Shown piece after piece: positions 11,655 to 22,799 of a DNA stretch of 64,000 nt. Made by a program: the position numbers and the translations under genes. The notes beneath the pieces are model-generated. The model was not told the origin of the DNA. It made no database searches and saw only the letters and a program-made list of their open reading frames with translations. The stretch spans positions 22,233,501 to 22,297,500 of the forward strand of contig JAYKKT010000089.1 in assembly GCA_036023115.1 (NCBI GenBank). Direction: 5' to 3'. The stretch is from Brasenia schreberi. Taxonomy: Eukaryota > Streptophyta > Magnoliopsida > Nymphaeales > Cabombaceae. Every line of letters begins with the position of its first letter. Positions within the stretch are counted from its first letter, which is position 1.

Positions 11655-12300
11655 TCAACCTAGCATCTTTCCGTAATGCCTAGCTTCTGTACATATTCTT
11701 GGATTCCTATCAGTTTTTTGTTAATGTCTTTGAATCGTACTTGGGCTACCGGCATCCAACAAAAATGTTCCTTTTTGATGCAATTCATGATGGGAGCCAT
11801 GATAGTGCTAAAATCTTTGATAAAATACCGATAAAAGGATGTGATCCCATGGAGACTTCTGATCTCACTGAGCTTTGTGGGAACCAGCCAATCCATAATA
11901 GCCTTTACCTTCTCTTCGTCCACTTTGATGCCGTGTTGGGACACAACATACCCGAGAAAGATGACTTGTTGAGTTGTTGTTCCCTTAATTTGGAGAAGAC
12001 TGAACGTAAGTGTTGTTCATGGTCTTGTATAGTCCTGCTATTAACTAGAATACCATCAAAATAGACAATAAATTTTCCAATGTAATTGTGCAAAACCGGA
12101 TTTATAAGTCTCATCTTTAGGCCTGAACGAAGTGAAGCTTCAGGCATTTGTTAATCCAAATGGCATAAGTAGCCATTCAAAAAGCCCAACCTTGGTTTTG
12201 AAAGTCGTCTTTCATTCATCTCTCTCGATCTGTATCTGGTGATATCCGCTTCTCAAATCAATTTTGGAGAATAATCAATCTCGATGCAGCTCATCCCTAG
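11655..12300 (-). pseudogene. Ty3/gypsy reverse transcriptase fragment
   Basis: The minus strand encodes the RT palm: 'GYHQIQIERDE' near 12240, 'MPFGLTNA' near 12165, 'LHNYIGKFIVYFDGILVNSR' near 12090-12030, 'QDHEQHLRSVFSKLREQQL', then 'SQHGIKVDEEKVKAIMDW' and 'SFYRYFIKDFSTIMAPI' towards RNase H. The catalytic YxDD is YFDG, so the second Asp is lost. Frameshifts occur near 12150 and 11940. Protease upstream and RNase H/integrase downstream are missing. It may be the same family as R1/R3, whose RT is absent, but no overlap exists to test that. Confidence 0.75.
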
Positions 12301-13355
12301 CACCCACACTGATGTGCTTTCAGCTCATGTTGACACGAGATTGCAAGGAGAGAAAAGGACTCGCCACAACCAGAATAGCATGCCACTAACTCAGTCACAC
12401 AATCTGAAATAGATAAGTTGAGACTGTTTGTTCATTTCAACTTGATATATATTCACAGATTCTCAAATCAAATGATTACCTAAGAAAAACACAATACATT
12501 TATGAGCATCTCTTGGTATTATAATCCATCTAACTCACACTTAACTCTACAATGATTTCCTAATAAGTTGGTTCTCAAAGCAAATGTCTACCTAGGAAAT
12601 GCACACTGTGATTTCCTAAGCAAAATACAGTTCAACCAACCAACTGGTGGGGAGTTAATTCCAGCTAACCCCCTTTGATGCAAAATGGATCTCCCTGACT
12701 GCTTTACTACTTGGGTCGATGTCCAAACCTTGCTCGGGATTGGTTAGGGTCTAAGATCCAAACAAACAACCTAACTTTCCAAGTAAACTCAACATGCTTA
12801 ATGACGAAAATAAGGGTCGAGAGTACAACAACATGAACATGTACCAAAAATCAGGGTCCCAATAGCTATAGCAACAGCCAATGAACCCTAAAGAACAATG
12901 AACAACAGAAAATGGTAATTATCCGTTATGTTGTCAATAAATTACATAGCTGATATGCACACATCCTTTTTCATTCCGATTTTACCTCTCCTACATTATG
13001 AAAATTCTCATAATACCTCTCAATCATTGATCATGTGAGCTCTCTCTCTCTACACATTTCCACTCGGTGTCTATCATCCCACACTTTCTCCAATGGCCCA
13101 TGGCTCAAAAATTGAAACTCACATAATATTTCACCATCTGTCATTCCATAGAACTTTGAATCTGACCGAAAAGAAAGAAAAAGAAGAAAAAAGAAGGAAG
13201 AAAAAATATGTGTGAGCATGTCAACAAGATTTACTTAAATTTGGAAAGGTTTTGAGTATGATTTTCATTTCTTAGGTGAATGTGGGAAACTAGGTTCTTA
13301 TCGACGTAGGTCTTCTTGAACCTACGCCTCACAGGTTAGCTTAGACACTTAGAAG

Positions 13356-13511
13356 TTATTTTAAAATCTGATGTTTTCTTAAAATATCTTCGATTCGAAG
13401 GAGCCTTTTGCAAAACTAGGTTCAGCCTAAACGCTTAGAGAGGAGTTATTTTGAAATTCAATGTTTTCTTAAAATATCTTCGATCCGAAGGAGCCTTTTG
13501 CAAAACTAGGT
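13356..13511. repeat. Two-copy tandem repeat, ~87-bp unit
   Basis: The units share 'gttttcttaaaatatcttcg', then 'atccgaaggagcc'-type wording and 'ttttgcaaaactaggtt'. The copies differ by a few substitutions, so the duplication is not recent. Confidence 0.75.
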
Positions 13512-14241
13512 TTAGTTCTGTGAAAATGGAATCGATTATGTTTTACAAAGTTCGCATTTTATTGAAGCACTTTTAGAGATTCAAAAATCCTAAAAAAAAT
13601 TCCAAGCAAGTATTGGGTGTGAGGTTTTATTTACAATTTTTTTCTATATTTTTGGACCCTTTGATGATGAGGTAAAAATAAGATAAATGTTCTCAACCGA
13701 ATGTTATTCTGAAATTTGAATAGTGTCTGTGATTGAAACTCAAGGTCTCAGTAAAACGACTATAAGTCGGTATAACTTTGGGCCTCGGTAAAATGCCAAT
13801 AAGTTGGTCTATAAATCCCCTATTTTCCTGAAACTTATCACTCTAAAAATATATAGATGTTATCTTTTTTATGACACCATTCATGATAGATTTGGGTACC
13901 TATAGGTTGAGTTATATTAGATTTACCAAACAAGAGTCGCAGGACTTTTGTCACAAGTTGGTTCGGTCCGAATAGAATCGGATCTTTGATGATTTTCTAG
14001 TGCCTTATACACGTGAAGATCTCCTCCTATGTATGTTCCACTTAACAAAATTAACATCATTTCCTTCGTAAATGGATTCGGGAAAAATCTGACAATCCAG
14101 AAGGTTTACGCAAGATGGCAAAGTTTCCAGAAATTTCCTTGTAAAATATAATGATGCATTCGGTTAGAATGTTAATGATTTAATAATCACTGAAAGAATT
14201 TTGTTGAGGACTTATGTTAGTTTGAGAAATAACTCATCCAC

Positions 14242-14267
14242 ATATATATATATATATATATATATAT
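14242..14267. repeat. (TA)n microsatellite
   Basis: An uninterrupted TA run of about 13 repeats in an AT-rich stretch with no gene. Confidence 0.9.
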
Positions 14268-14574
14268 CCCTGAGGCACCTTTGTAAGAGGGTTACTCACT
14301 TGAGAAATATATACGATCATAGTCCAATGCCTTCCCAACATAAACTTATTGGTGATTAATTTACCATAAGAGTAATTACATACTCATGTCATCCAACGTA
14401 ATCAGGCAACTATGTCCTTCTTATGGCTTCTTAGATTGAGTTAGGGACAATCAATCAACCGAAAAAATGGGAGAAGTGATGATATATCATATAAGCATAG
14501 AATAAAAAGATGGAATATAAGATATATGTACATTGGAGAAGAATCAATAGAAATTTACAAAGTTAATGGATTTC

Positions 14575-15342
14575 TCTCACTGATGAGGACATCCACTCTA
14601 ACTCATTGACTTTGAATCCGATAACCAAACCAGGCTCAAATGACTTAGTCTAGACTAAATTATTGTCTTGTGTTCTAATAATTGGGACGAGTTGAAGGGC
14701 CCATAGCCAGATCCAAAACTCGTCTAACACCAGGATGGAACCCCACCTTCCACAATCTGACATGCCTTGACCCAATTGAAGTTGAAGCCATCCCTTGCTA
14801 TTCCAGTGATGAACTTGATGCAATTGAAGACACTTCAAGACATTCCAAAATTATCATGAGTCAAGTCTATGTAAATTGCATTACTTGGCTTAAACCCAAG
14901 TAGTCTCAATAGGTCAAGTCAAGCCCATATTTTTTTTCTTATTTCTTGTCAATAATAAGGCCCATATTGCTAGTCAGGTATTTCCTTTATTATTTCGAGT
15001 ATCGGGTTTATATTTAGTAAGTTTTGTAGAAAGGAAACATTAGCTTGTGGTCATTGGAAACTTTTCAAATCTCCCAAGACCAGGTTTTCATGTACGAGGC
15101 ATGTCCAATAAGGCATATCCAACCCCATAAATACCCCTTTGGGCTGGTGTTGGACAGCATCTTGTTCAGCATTCTTGAAGTTAATAGAAGTTCTACAAGT
15201 TTCAAGTAAAGTTCCTTCCTAAACCCTTCTTGTCCCACATTTCTCTTATCTAAGTCTTGTGAGAAGCTTAGTGGTGAGTTGTTGACGTGATCCATATCAT
15301 GGACTCATGGCGGATTGCTTCAACAAACCCGATGCACATCAA
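14575..15342 (+). mobile_element. Gypsy fragment R3: polyprotein end plus LTR
   Basis: Reverse-complement relative of R1 (1210-1830). The plus strand encodes the end of the polyprotein up to a stop near 14903 ('GWNPTFHNLTCLDPIEVEAI', 'CYSSDELDAIEDTSRHSKI'), then LTR-like DNA to about 15342, ending 'gatgcacatca'. The next bases, 'ttatggtgctttcattgag', look like a gypsy primer-binding region, and gag follows. So one LTR has polyprotein end on its left and gag on its right, as in two tandem elements sharing an LTR or a derivative of a one-LTR circle. Confidence 0.65.
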
Positions 15343-16628
15343 TTATGGTGCTTTCATTGAGATTCGAACTCAAGTTCTAGCAGAAATTTTCTACATCTCG
15401 TTAAATTGCAAAAGTATTTCTTCTTATTGGCTCATCCTTTTGGACCAAAATTTCTTTTGCCATTTACAGACATATTAGGTAACCTTCTGTTTAATTTTCA
15501 ATTCAATCAGAGTTCAAGATCATAATCTGCAAGCAATCCTTTAAACTTGTTATTGCAGTCAGAATTTACCTTATTTGGTACATTTCTACCAGCACATCTA
15601 AAATTGACATTCAACCCCCCTATGGCTGGTTAAAGTCAATCTTACCAATCACACTCATTTCATGACCATGATGAACCTTCAATTGAAGTTCCACGTAGCC
15701 TTACCTTTAATGAAGCCCAAATCCTAGCACTTGAATGTCGAGATGAAGCACTTCAATGTGAAGTACATAGACTTAGCTTCTCATGGGCACCTTCACCCAC
15801 TACTTCTATCCGTCAAGGGGGTTTTCCTCCTTATGAGGCTGTAAACACCCAAAATAAAAATGTTTTGAAAATTCCCAAAGGACAAGCTTTAGAAATATTT
15901 GTCAAAGGTTTTAAAGGCTTTGAACTCAATTCATTAAGAAATATCTTTCAAAAGTTTCAAAGTTTGGAATTCAATTCGTTTAGAAATATTTTCAAAAGTT
16001 TAAAAGATTTTGAATTTAATCAATTCAATCCCACATTTGAACCCAAACCACGGCCCGTACAAAGATCCAATATACAGGTTTAAAAGCAAATCAAGACTGG
16101 ATGGAAATCAACCCAATCAAGCTCAAATTCCGTTTCATCCAAGGCAAGAAGTAAATCAAGAAAGGGACTAAGGATCAATAGGTGGAATTCAAATCAAAGC
16201 AGAACACAAGGCATTTAAATGAGCAAAATCAAGCTTGGCCGAACTCTCTTGAAGAAGCCTAGTTGTTGCCCGGCCAAATAAAATACACCTAGTTATAAGA
16301 TTTGGCAAGATGAGCAAGGGCCGGTTACAACAAGTTGAAATGGCCACATCCAAGATTCAGCCATGGCCTCCTAAGTCCAAGTCACCACGGAAGGAGCTGA
16401 GGTTCACCAAAGAAGGATGATCAAGCTTCAAGTCCTCTAGCTGGTTGGAACCAAGACCAAGGAAGTGAGCTTGGTGAAGCCCGATTCCACTCAAGGCCAG
16501 CCCACATGGGGCTGGTCCAACTCAATACCAAGGGGGACCACTAAGGGCTGGACTGAATTGGATCAAAACCACTGAGGGCTAGTCCAACCCGCCCCATAGA
16601 AGGGGCTAGAAACCAGCCTCCCTTGGCC

Positions 16629-16636
16629 TATAAAAG
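16629..16636 (+). promoter_or_regulatory. TATA box of solo LTR 15840-18134
   Basis: 'tataaaag' within 'ggcctataaaaggggccaag', about 790 bp into the LTR and 236 bp before its GTAAGT. A TATAAA in a similar setting occurs in most LTRs of the window. Confidence 0.6.
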
Positions 16637-16864
16637 GGGCCAAGGGGTGGGGCGGGATCTCATCTTGCACAAAATTAAAGAGAAGGCTGCCACTTTGGGG
16701 TGAGTGCTAGGCTAGGTGAGGAAGTTTTCAGCATTGAGGGTCGTGCACATCAAGGTGGAGTGAAGGAGAGCGAGCTAGGTGAGAGTTTGTAGAAGTTTGA
16801 AGGAAGAAGGAGTGGTGGCCGGATTCATTCTTGAATCCCCGGCCCCCTTTTGTCAAAAACTCGT

Positions 16865-16970
16865 GTAAGTTCATCTCATACTCAATTTGAATCCCATTTT
16901 CCTTCTTTTAATTCATTAATATGGGGTTGTATTAATGGAGTTTCATCTCCCCCCAAGTTGTAATAATTAG
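16865..16970 (+). promoter_or_regulatory. GTAAGT donor plus conserved hairpin block
   Basis: GTAAGT at 16865-16870. After 56 nt comes 'ggggttgtattaatggag', then TTTCAT and 'ctccccccaag', then TTGTAATA. GGAG and CTCC can pair around a 6-nt loop. The same arrangement is present in five other LTRs. Confidence 0.6.
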
Positions 16971-18716
16971 AGTTGCTGCAAATTTCATTTCGTGGATGAA
17001 TCACCATTCACACACACGTGCACTCTAATTGTTTGATTATGCTCCTACCCCAATATATGTTATAGACACTCTATACTTCTTAACCCCCTCTATGCTTAAG
17101 CTAATATGTATATTTCCCTTCGTGCGAGTTTAATTTGGGCTATATAGTTGTTGCAATTTCAATTCGCATGAGTTTAAATTCGGAGTAGAGTTGTTGCAAT
17201 TTACTTTCGCATGAGTATGCATTTGCACGTATTCTCTATGAAACTGAAAATCTGTTTTCTGCATTTGTATATATGATTGCTATAATTTTAATTTCTTACT
17301 TCATGATCCAAATTAGCTGAAACTTTAAGAACAACATATGCACACACAAACATCTTAGAAATAAAAATTTTATGAATTTTAGGACCGTACCCATTAATAA
17401 AATCAGGAAAGATCAGATAAAACTGTTTCTTTTTTCTGCACAGTCGAAATTCCTAAGATAGAGGTTGGGTAAAAGTCTCATATCTCTGTCCACATGAATC
17501 CAAATTGGATGAAATTAGTCTCATTGGAAGCTAACATCCATATATTTCCAAAATGATCACAATATTTGGATTATGTATACCGAGATACAGAGGATTCTTT
17601 AAGCCTCTGTATTTCTGTCACAGAATTTCCTGACATATCAAAGTCAGTGTTGATTCCCTATTTAATTCTCCAAATTGTTTGTTCCAAAATTAGAGATAAA
17701 AAGTGTTCTAGAATCCCAACATATCAGGGAACATTCTGTGAAATTTTTGTGAATTTTAGAGATCCCTAGACTACCTAAAAAAATTCAAGAATCAAGTCTG
17801 AAAAACAGAGTTAGTTATGTTTTTCAGAACTTGATGAGTTTCAAGTTTTGAACCAAAACACATTTCGCAACTTTGACAACCTTTTGAGTTTCACGTGGAT
17901 TGGAGTTCATTATTTCAAAATTGAAGTTTTCAAGTGCTTAAACCAACCTTTGAACAGCAGTTCAAGAAGGTTTAAGTGAAAAGAACTCGCTTAGCCCAGT
18001 TGCCTCAAAGAAGTCAGATTTTCAACATTTTGTTAGTTTTGACAAACTAACTGGCATGCTTGCACATCAAGTAGATAGAAAAGCCCTACTTCAAGTTTTC
18101 CATAAACTTTGGAGTAAATATTTTCATGTCTACAAAGGCCTTCCTAGAATCTGAGAAAGAAGTGCCCCCATTCCTTCCTTAAGATTGTCTACCTCCTAGA
18201 CGTGATCGAAATGAATTTCAACTGAAGATACCAATTCCATCTTTCAAAGGTGGAAGTTCTCTTGAAAATTTTCTCGATTATATTCATAAGATCGAGAAGG
18301 TTTTCAAATATTATGATTATTGAGAATCCATGAAGGTGCAAGTAGCGGCATTGGAGTTCACCAATTATGCCATTTTATGGTGGTTAAATCTTCAAGAACG
18401 GAGAAGGCGTGATGGTGAACCCAAGATCCGTACTTGGCGGGTTATAAAGAAGGAGATGATGTGAAGATATGTTCTAGAATACTATCAATAAGAACTCTAT
18501 CTTTGTCTCCAAAGTCTTCACCAAGGATCAATGAGTGTTCAGGATTACATCAAGGACTTCGAGACCTTGATGATGAGATGCAATATGCATGAGCCAAAAG
18601 AGTAAACCATTGCTCAATTCTTGAATAGGTTGTAGCATTACATAGCCAATGCCGTGGAACTCCAACCTTATATATTCATTGATGATGTCTTCAAGCTCAC
18701 CATCAAGGTGGAATGA

Positions 18717-19430
18717 CATCAAATGCAACATAATGCACATACGAGTTTTCAAGTACAAGAAAGGAAGCACCAACAATGTAGTCGATGCCCTTTATCGGAG
18801 GTATACTTTGCTTTTTGTATTTAGTGCTAAGCTTTTGGGTTTTGAGTTTTGCAAGGAACTCTATGCACAAGACCTAAATTACACTCCCTATCTAGCTCAA
18901 GAGAAGACAAATATGGGTTATTTCATGCAAGACAAATTCTTTTTTCGCTATGAGAGACCTTATATACCTCGTGGATCTATTCGAGAATTGCTTATTTGTG
19001 AGGTACATAGCGGAGGTCTTGCTGGTCATTATGGAGAATAGAAAACTCTAGAGACCCTTAAGGAGCACTTCTTTTGGTCAAGTCTTAGGAAAGATGTGCA
19101 CAAGATCATGGAGTGATGCATAGCATGCAAAGAAGGCCAAGTGTCATGAGAAGACAACGCACGACTTATATAAACCATTTCCCATTCCTATCAAGCCATG
19201 AGAGGTTGATCGGTTCTCGAAGATGACACACTTCATAGCTTGTTGAAAGACAGATGATGCAATGTATGTGACCGATCTCTTCTTTAAGAGGTCATTCGTC
19301 TTCATGGAGTATTGCGGAGTATTATATGAGATCGAGATTTCAAGTTCTTGAGCTACTTTTGGAAGACTGTTTGGAAGCGCCTTGGGACCAAGCTACTATT
19401 TAGCACTACTTGCCACCCAGAGACCGATGT
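18717..19430 (+). pseudogene. Gypsy RNase H end and integrase N-half
   Basis: Starting near 18745 the plus strand gives 'FKYKKGSTNNVVDALYRRYT', the standard end of gypsy RNase H. A linker with 'YERPYIPRGSIRELLICEVH' follows, then the integrase zinc-binding region ('HSGGLAGHYGE', 'FFWSSLRKDVHKIM', 'CIACKEG'). Parts of the integrase core follow with many stops, ending '[12 protein letters not shown]' at 19430, where sequence of another repeat (U1) begins abruptly. The family's next residues would contain the catalytic Glu. It belongs to the same truncated element as the gag upstream. Confidence 0.75.
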
Positions 19431-20450
19431 TAAGTTTTGGATGTGGTGCTGATTTATTTCACACTACCCTTAACTCTGCTCCCCTAATATGTATCAGTGG
19501 CAAGGCTTCTTCTGGTTCTATTTTATCAACTAAATTTGCAGTGGGCGAGTTTAAACTAGATGGTCCGATCGAAAGATACTCTTCCGGCAAAGAAGGGAGG
19601 GCATTTAAGTCGATATTGCTGCCATTGTAGCTCTTTAAGGCACTCATGATATCAAAAAATATACCAGCAAGTACAATGATGACTTTTTAGATGAGATCTC
19701 AATGAAAGTACCAAATGTTGTTCTTGCTTTACCTTGAAACAAGATTCCTCAGGAAATGGGTTTGATGATTAGTAAGAAATAGAGGGAAAATTAAATACCA
19801 ACCAGCTTCAAATCCGCCACAACAAGTAATTTTGATAAGGAGAGGAAGCCAGGAACTAACTAAAACAAGATTCCTCAGGAATGGGTTTAATGAGGAGTAG
19901 GAAATGTAAAAAAATACTAATCAACTTCAAATCATCCACAACAAGGGTTGTTTACAAGGAGAGGAATCCAGGACTCACCAATGAACCTTCAAGGCCCCAA
20001 TAGGAGAAGAAGAAATTCACAACTTCCTTTAATGGAATACAACCAAAGTGATTTTCATTTAGAAACATGGGTATTTATGCTGCAAATCGACCTTCCAGCT
20101 TTATCCAATCAAATAGACAACAATAAATATTGTTCTCTGCAATATAATCATGACTAGAAAGCCTACCTCCCACTTAACCAATAGAACAAAAGGCGAAATA
20201 AGTGCATTTTAAAGCTCAAAGCAGGAAACCTAGACCACAATATGAATTTTAAGGGGTCTACTTAAGCATTGAAACGAATTTTAATGTGCCCTACAACCGA
20301 CTCTAGATTCTAGATAAGGCAACCGTTCGAGTGAGATTTATCTTCAATGCCCTCTTCATGCGCAGCTTGTCTCTACATGCTCTTGGCTTGCTATCATGCC
20401 CAGCTTGTCTCTGCATGCTCTTGGATTCCTATCATACTCCTGGGATTAGT
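19431..20450 (-). mobile_element. Repeat U1: LTR plus leader of another gypsy-like element
   Basis: This stretch recurs as U2 (21062-21577 plus 24545-25330, same orientation) and U3 (47530-48077, reversed). On the minus strand an LTR-like part (20450 to about 19712) ends 'caagaacaacattt', followed by 'ggtactttcattgagatctc', a gypsy-type primer region, a leader, and an ATG at 19647 opening a 62-residue frame that starts MSALKSYNGS. The 'TTTCATTGAGAT' primer wording is shared with R3. The element is cut at 19431 by the integrase junction. Confidence 0.55.
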
Positions 20451-20639
20451 AAGGATTTGTCCTCAAATCCAGCAGTTGGTGATCTTCAGTTTTCATGCCA
20501 TGGTGATCTCCTATCAGCTGCTTGCAAAAAGTTCTTGCGATTGTTCGTTAGAAAGTTTTCCTACCACGACACTTACATTACTCGAGACCTAGTACACTTA
20601 ATTATGGGAAGAAACTACATAAGCAAATACCTACCATGG
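20451..20639. other. Unassigned DNA between U1 and the next fragment
   Basis: It carries the end of a 105-residue plus-strand frame (20331-20648) that I do not recognise. The frame mostly crosses the U1 repeat, so it is probably not a gene. Confidence 0.25.
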
Positions 20640-21577
20640 CTAGAGTAGAGGAAACTATGACTGAAGAAGTAAAATTATTCTACTCTTGTTGCTGTGTACC
20701 AAAAATAGTGGGGTTGTCTTAGAGCTTCAATCTCCATTGCGATCATAAAACTTCCACATATTCATCTTGAGTGAATTCATTAGGCCTGCAACACTATCAA
20801 GTCCAGAGGCACAAAATAGTAGAATTGAGTATATCGTATCTTGTAAAACAATGATGATATCTTTCGTGGCCGACTCTGTCAAGGCCTTTCCTTCATGGTA
20901 AAGGTAATGAATAAACAATCTCATCTTGATATTCGGATGAAGAGTTGTAGCAAGTACTTCAAGTATATCATTTATCACATTCAACAAGCAAAACTCTATA
21001 ACAACACTTACTCTTGTCGCACAATTGATTGGTGTGACGTAGTATTCTTGATTATTGAGGCTTAATCACGAAAAACCTGCTTTGATTGCTTGCTTAGAAA
21101 TAGGGCCTTTGCGTAGATTAACCTCATCATTGAACTCAAACTGAGACGATTAGTTGGAAACAAGAGGCCAAACTCTGCATTCCATTGCTCACCTTCATTT
21201 TTGTTGGTCAGGTTAGAATACAACTCCTTAAAGGGAGCATCGTTGGTTTCAAGATCAATGACAGTCTCTTGTTTCTTGTTTGTTGGATTCAATGCAACAA
21301 TTTTAGCACTTAGATTGATCAAATAACTGAAACTTGGAATGTTAAGTTTTGGATGTAGTCCTGATTCATTTCGCATTACCCTTAACTCTACTCGCCTATT
21401 ATGTATTTGTGGTAGGGCTTCTTCTACTTCTTTTTCATCATCTAAATTTGCAATGGGCGAGTTTGAATTAGATGGCCTAATCGAAAGATAATCCTCAATG
21501 GTAAGAAGGGAAGGCATCTTAGTTGATATTGCTACCATTATAGTTGTTTAAGGCACTCATGATATCAAAATATGTAT
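20640..21577 (-). pseudogene. Unrecognised coding-like fragment inside repeat U2
   Basis: Two minus-strand frames lie in series: 21538-21062 (158 residues, beginning 'MVAISTKMPSLLTIEDYLSI') and 20987-20727 (86 residues, 'NVINDILEVLATTLHPNIK' and 'FCASGLDSVAGLMNSLKMN'). The first is homologous to the frame in U1 but with a changed start frame, so it is part of the U repeat. I recognise no Gag or Pol domain. The second looks like a helical repeat segment of an ordinary cellular protein. A 'gagtaagtg' between them could be an old splice donor. It could be a captured gene fragment or a divergent gag. I cannot name a function. Confidence 0.35.
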
Positions 21578-22157
21578 TGTAGACACGGAAAATTTTCACT
21601 CCGGGTTCTTAGGCCTGAAGTGAACCTTTTTCGTATGTCTAAGTCGCTTTTATAAAAAGGGCATGCCAGCTAGCTTACTCAAGCTAGTGAAGTATGTTTT
21701 TGAATATCTGACTCGTTTGGGGCGATTGTGAGCAAGTGGGCTCTTTTCGTCGCAGACCTTCTTGCACCGATGCGCAAGGGTCATTCTGTACGCTTAGCAA
21801 AGTCGATTTTGAACAAATGTAACCTCTTTGAAAACATACAAAGTGTTTGATTGGGTTTTGTTTGTATTGTTGCAGATTTTATTTCACATGGGATTTGCAT
21901 GTGCCTATGTCTTTGATTTTAGCCAATTTGGGCGTGAGATATGTGCGTCAAGTGCCTAAATGTGACGAATTTTGTACGGGTGTATGGGGTTTGCTTTGAT
22001 GCAATATGCATCCTAACTCGTGGTATGGCGGATATGCAATGCAAACTCACACAACTCCAAGAGAAAACCCAAAATTGAAACACAATGCTTAAGGGAAATT
22101 GCGTAAGGGAAATTGCAAAAAGGGAAATTGCAAAAGGGAAATATAGCTATATCTTAA

Positions 22158-22671
22158 GAGCGGAAAGGCTCAATTGTGTAAGTGTATGCCGTGTATAAAT
22201 GGAAATGCAACTCACACAGCTGAACCTTAAAACCCAAATCTTAAAGACATAGCGGAAGGGAAATACAACTATATATATATGGGCCCGAAGGTCGCCAACG
22301 TGTGCGTGTGTGTTGTGTGTAAATGTAAAGACAACTCACACAACTTGAAAATAACACCCAAATTGAATTGCGATATGGCTCTTATTAGAGTCTTGGGAGT
22401 AAGAGCGAAAGCTCAATGTGTGTGAGTGTGGAATTGAAAGACCATGCACACAACTTGAATGTAAACCCCAAATTGAATCTTAATATGGCTCTTATTAGAG
22501 TCTTGGGAGTAAGAGCGAAAGCTCAATGTGTGTGAGTGTGGAATTGAGAGACAACACACACGACTTGAATGTAAACACACGCAGCTGAACTTATATAAAT
22601 AAGGCTATATCTTAGGGGGTGTCAAGGCCCGTGTGTGTGCAAAAAGTGTGCAACTAAGAGCGGAAAGGCTC
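22158..22671 (-). repeat. GAGC/GCTC hairpin array of LTR 21578-24544
   Basis: Four units: 'gagcggaaaggctc' at 22158 and 22658, 'gagcgaaagctc' at 22403 and 22513. The arms are constant and the spacer is 4 or 6 nt. Neighbouring units are 110-245 bp apart and lie among 'caactcacacaacttgaa'-type repeats. Confidence 0.7.
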
Positions 22672-22694
22672 AAGTGCACGTGTGTGCTACATCA

Positions 22695-22799
22695 ATATTA
22701 CATCTTGGGGGGAGACTACGATCCATTATTACAACCCCATATCAAAATTTAATTAAATATAAAGCAAGTTAATGTAATAGACCAAGTTTAGACACTTAC
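22695..22799 (-). promoter_or_regulatory. GTAAGT donor plus conserved hairpin block (minus)
   Basis: Plus-strand 'ggggggagactacgatccat' with TATTACA boxes on both sides, and ACTTAC 22794-22799 (GTAAGT on the minus strand) about 57 nt upstream in transcript sense. The arm is GGAT here instead of GGAG. Confidence 0.55.

Larger units (their letters stand above)
12301..14574. other. 2.3 kb without a supported gene
   Basis: No domain-bearing frame on either strand. It holds a pair of ~87-bp direct repeats (13356-13511) and a TA microsatellite (14242-14267). The stretch 13290-13345 ('tcttcttgaacctacgcctc') loosely resembles the end region of the minus-strand LTRs elsewhere in the window ('accttcttgaaccgatgc'), so an old, highly diverged LTR may lie here. 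I cannot define its ends. Confidence 0.35.
15840..18134 (+). mobile_element. Solo LTR (Tat-type family), 2295 bp
   Basis: It begins TGTAAACACCC and ends TGTCTACA, the termini of the LTR family that bounds the complete element at 29385-44162. Flanks are GAGGC (15835-15839) and AAGGC (18135-18139), a 5-bp target duplication with one change, and removing the insert restores gag. A TATA box 'ctataaaagggg' lies at 16628-16639, a GTAAGT at 16865-16870, and the conserved GGAG/CTCC block at 16921-16970. Unlike its relatives it lacks clear GAGC/GCTC repeats. With no internal region, it is what remains after LTR-LTR recombination. Confidence 0.85.
15650..18716 (+). pseudogene. Gypsy gag, split by a solo LTR
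   Basis: Two plus-strand pieces, about 15650-15839 and 18135-18716, join through a 2.3-kb insert. Piece 1 reads 'DEPSIEVPRSLTFNEAQILA' and later 'RQGGFPPYEA'. Piece 2 continues 'FLESEKEVPPFLP' and has the retrotransposon Gag pattern: 'IPSFKGGSSLENFLDYIHKI', 'LEFTNYAILWWLNL', 'TWRVIKKEM' and 'SVQDYIKDFETLMMRC'. Stops interrupt it near 18320, 18462, 18490 and 18603. The protein would form the virus-like particle shell. After 'FIDDVFKLTIKVE' the frame jumps to RNase H/integrase sequence, so the rest of gag, protease and RT are deleted. Confidence 0.7.

Noticed and set aside
22695..22740. GGAG/CTCC block considered as a rho-independent terminator or riboswitch
   Set aside because: The sequence is nuclear plant DNA. 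Bacterial terminators and operon-style riboswitches do not apply, and no T-run follows the stem.
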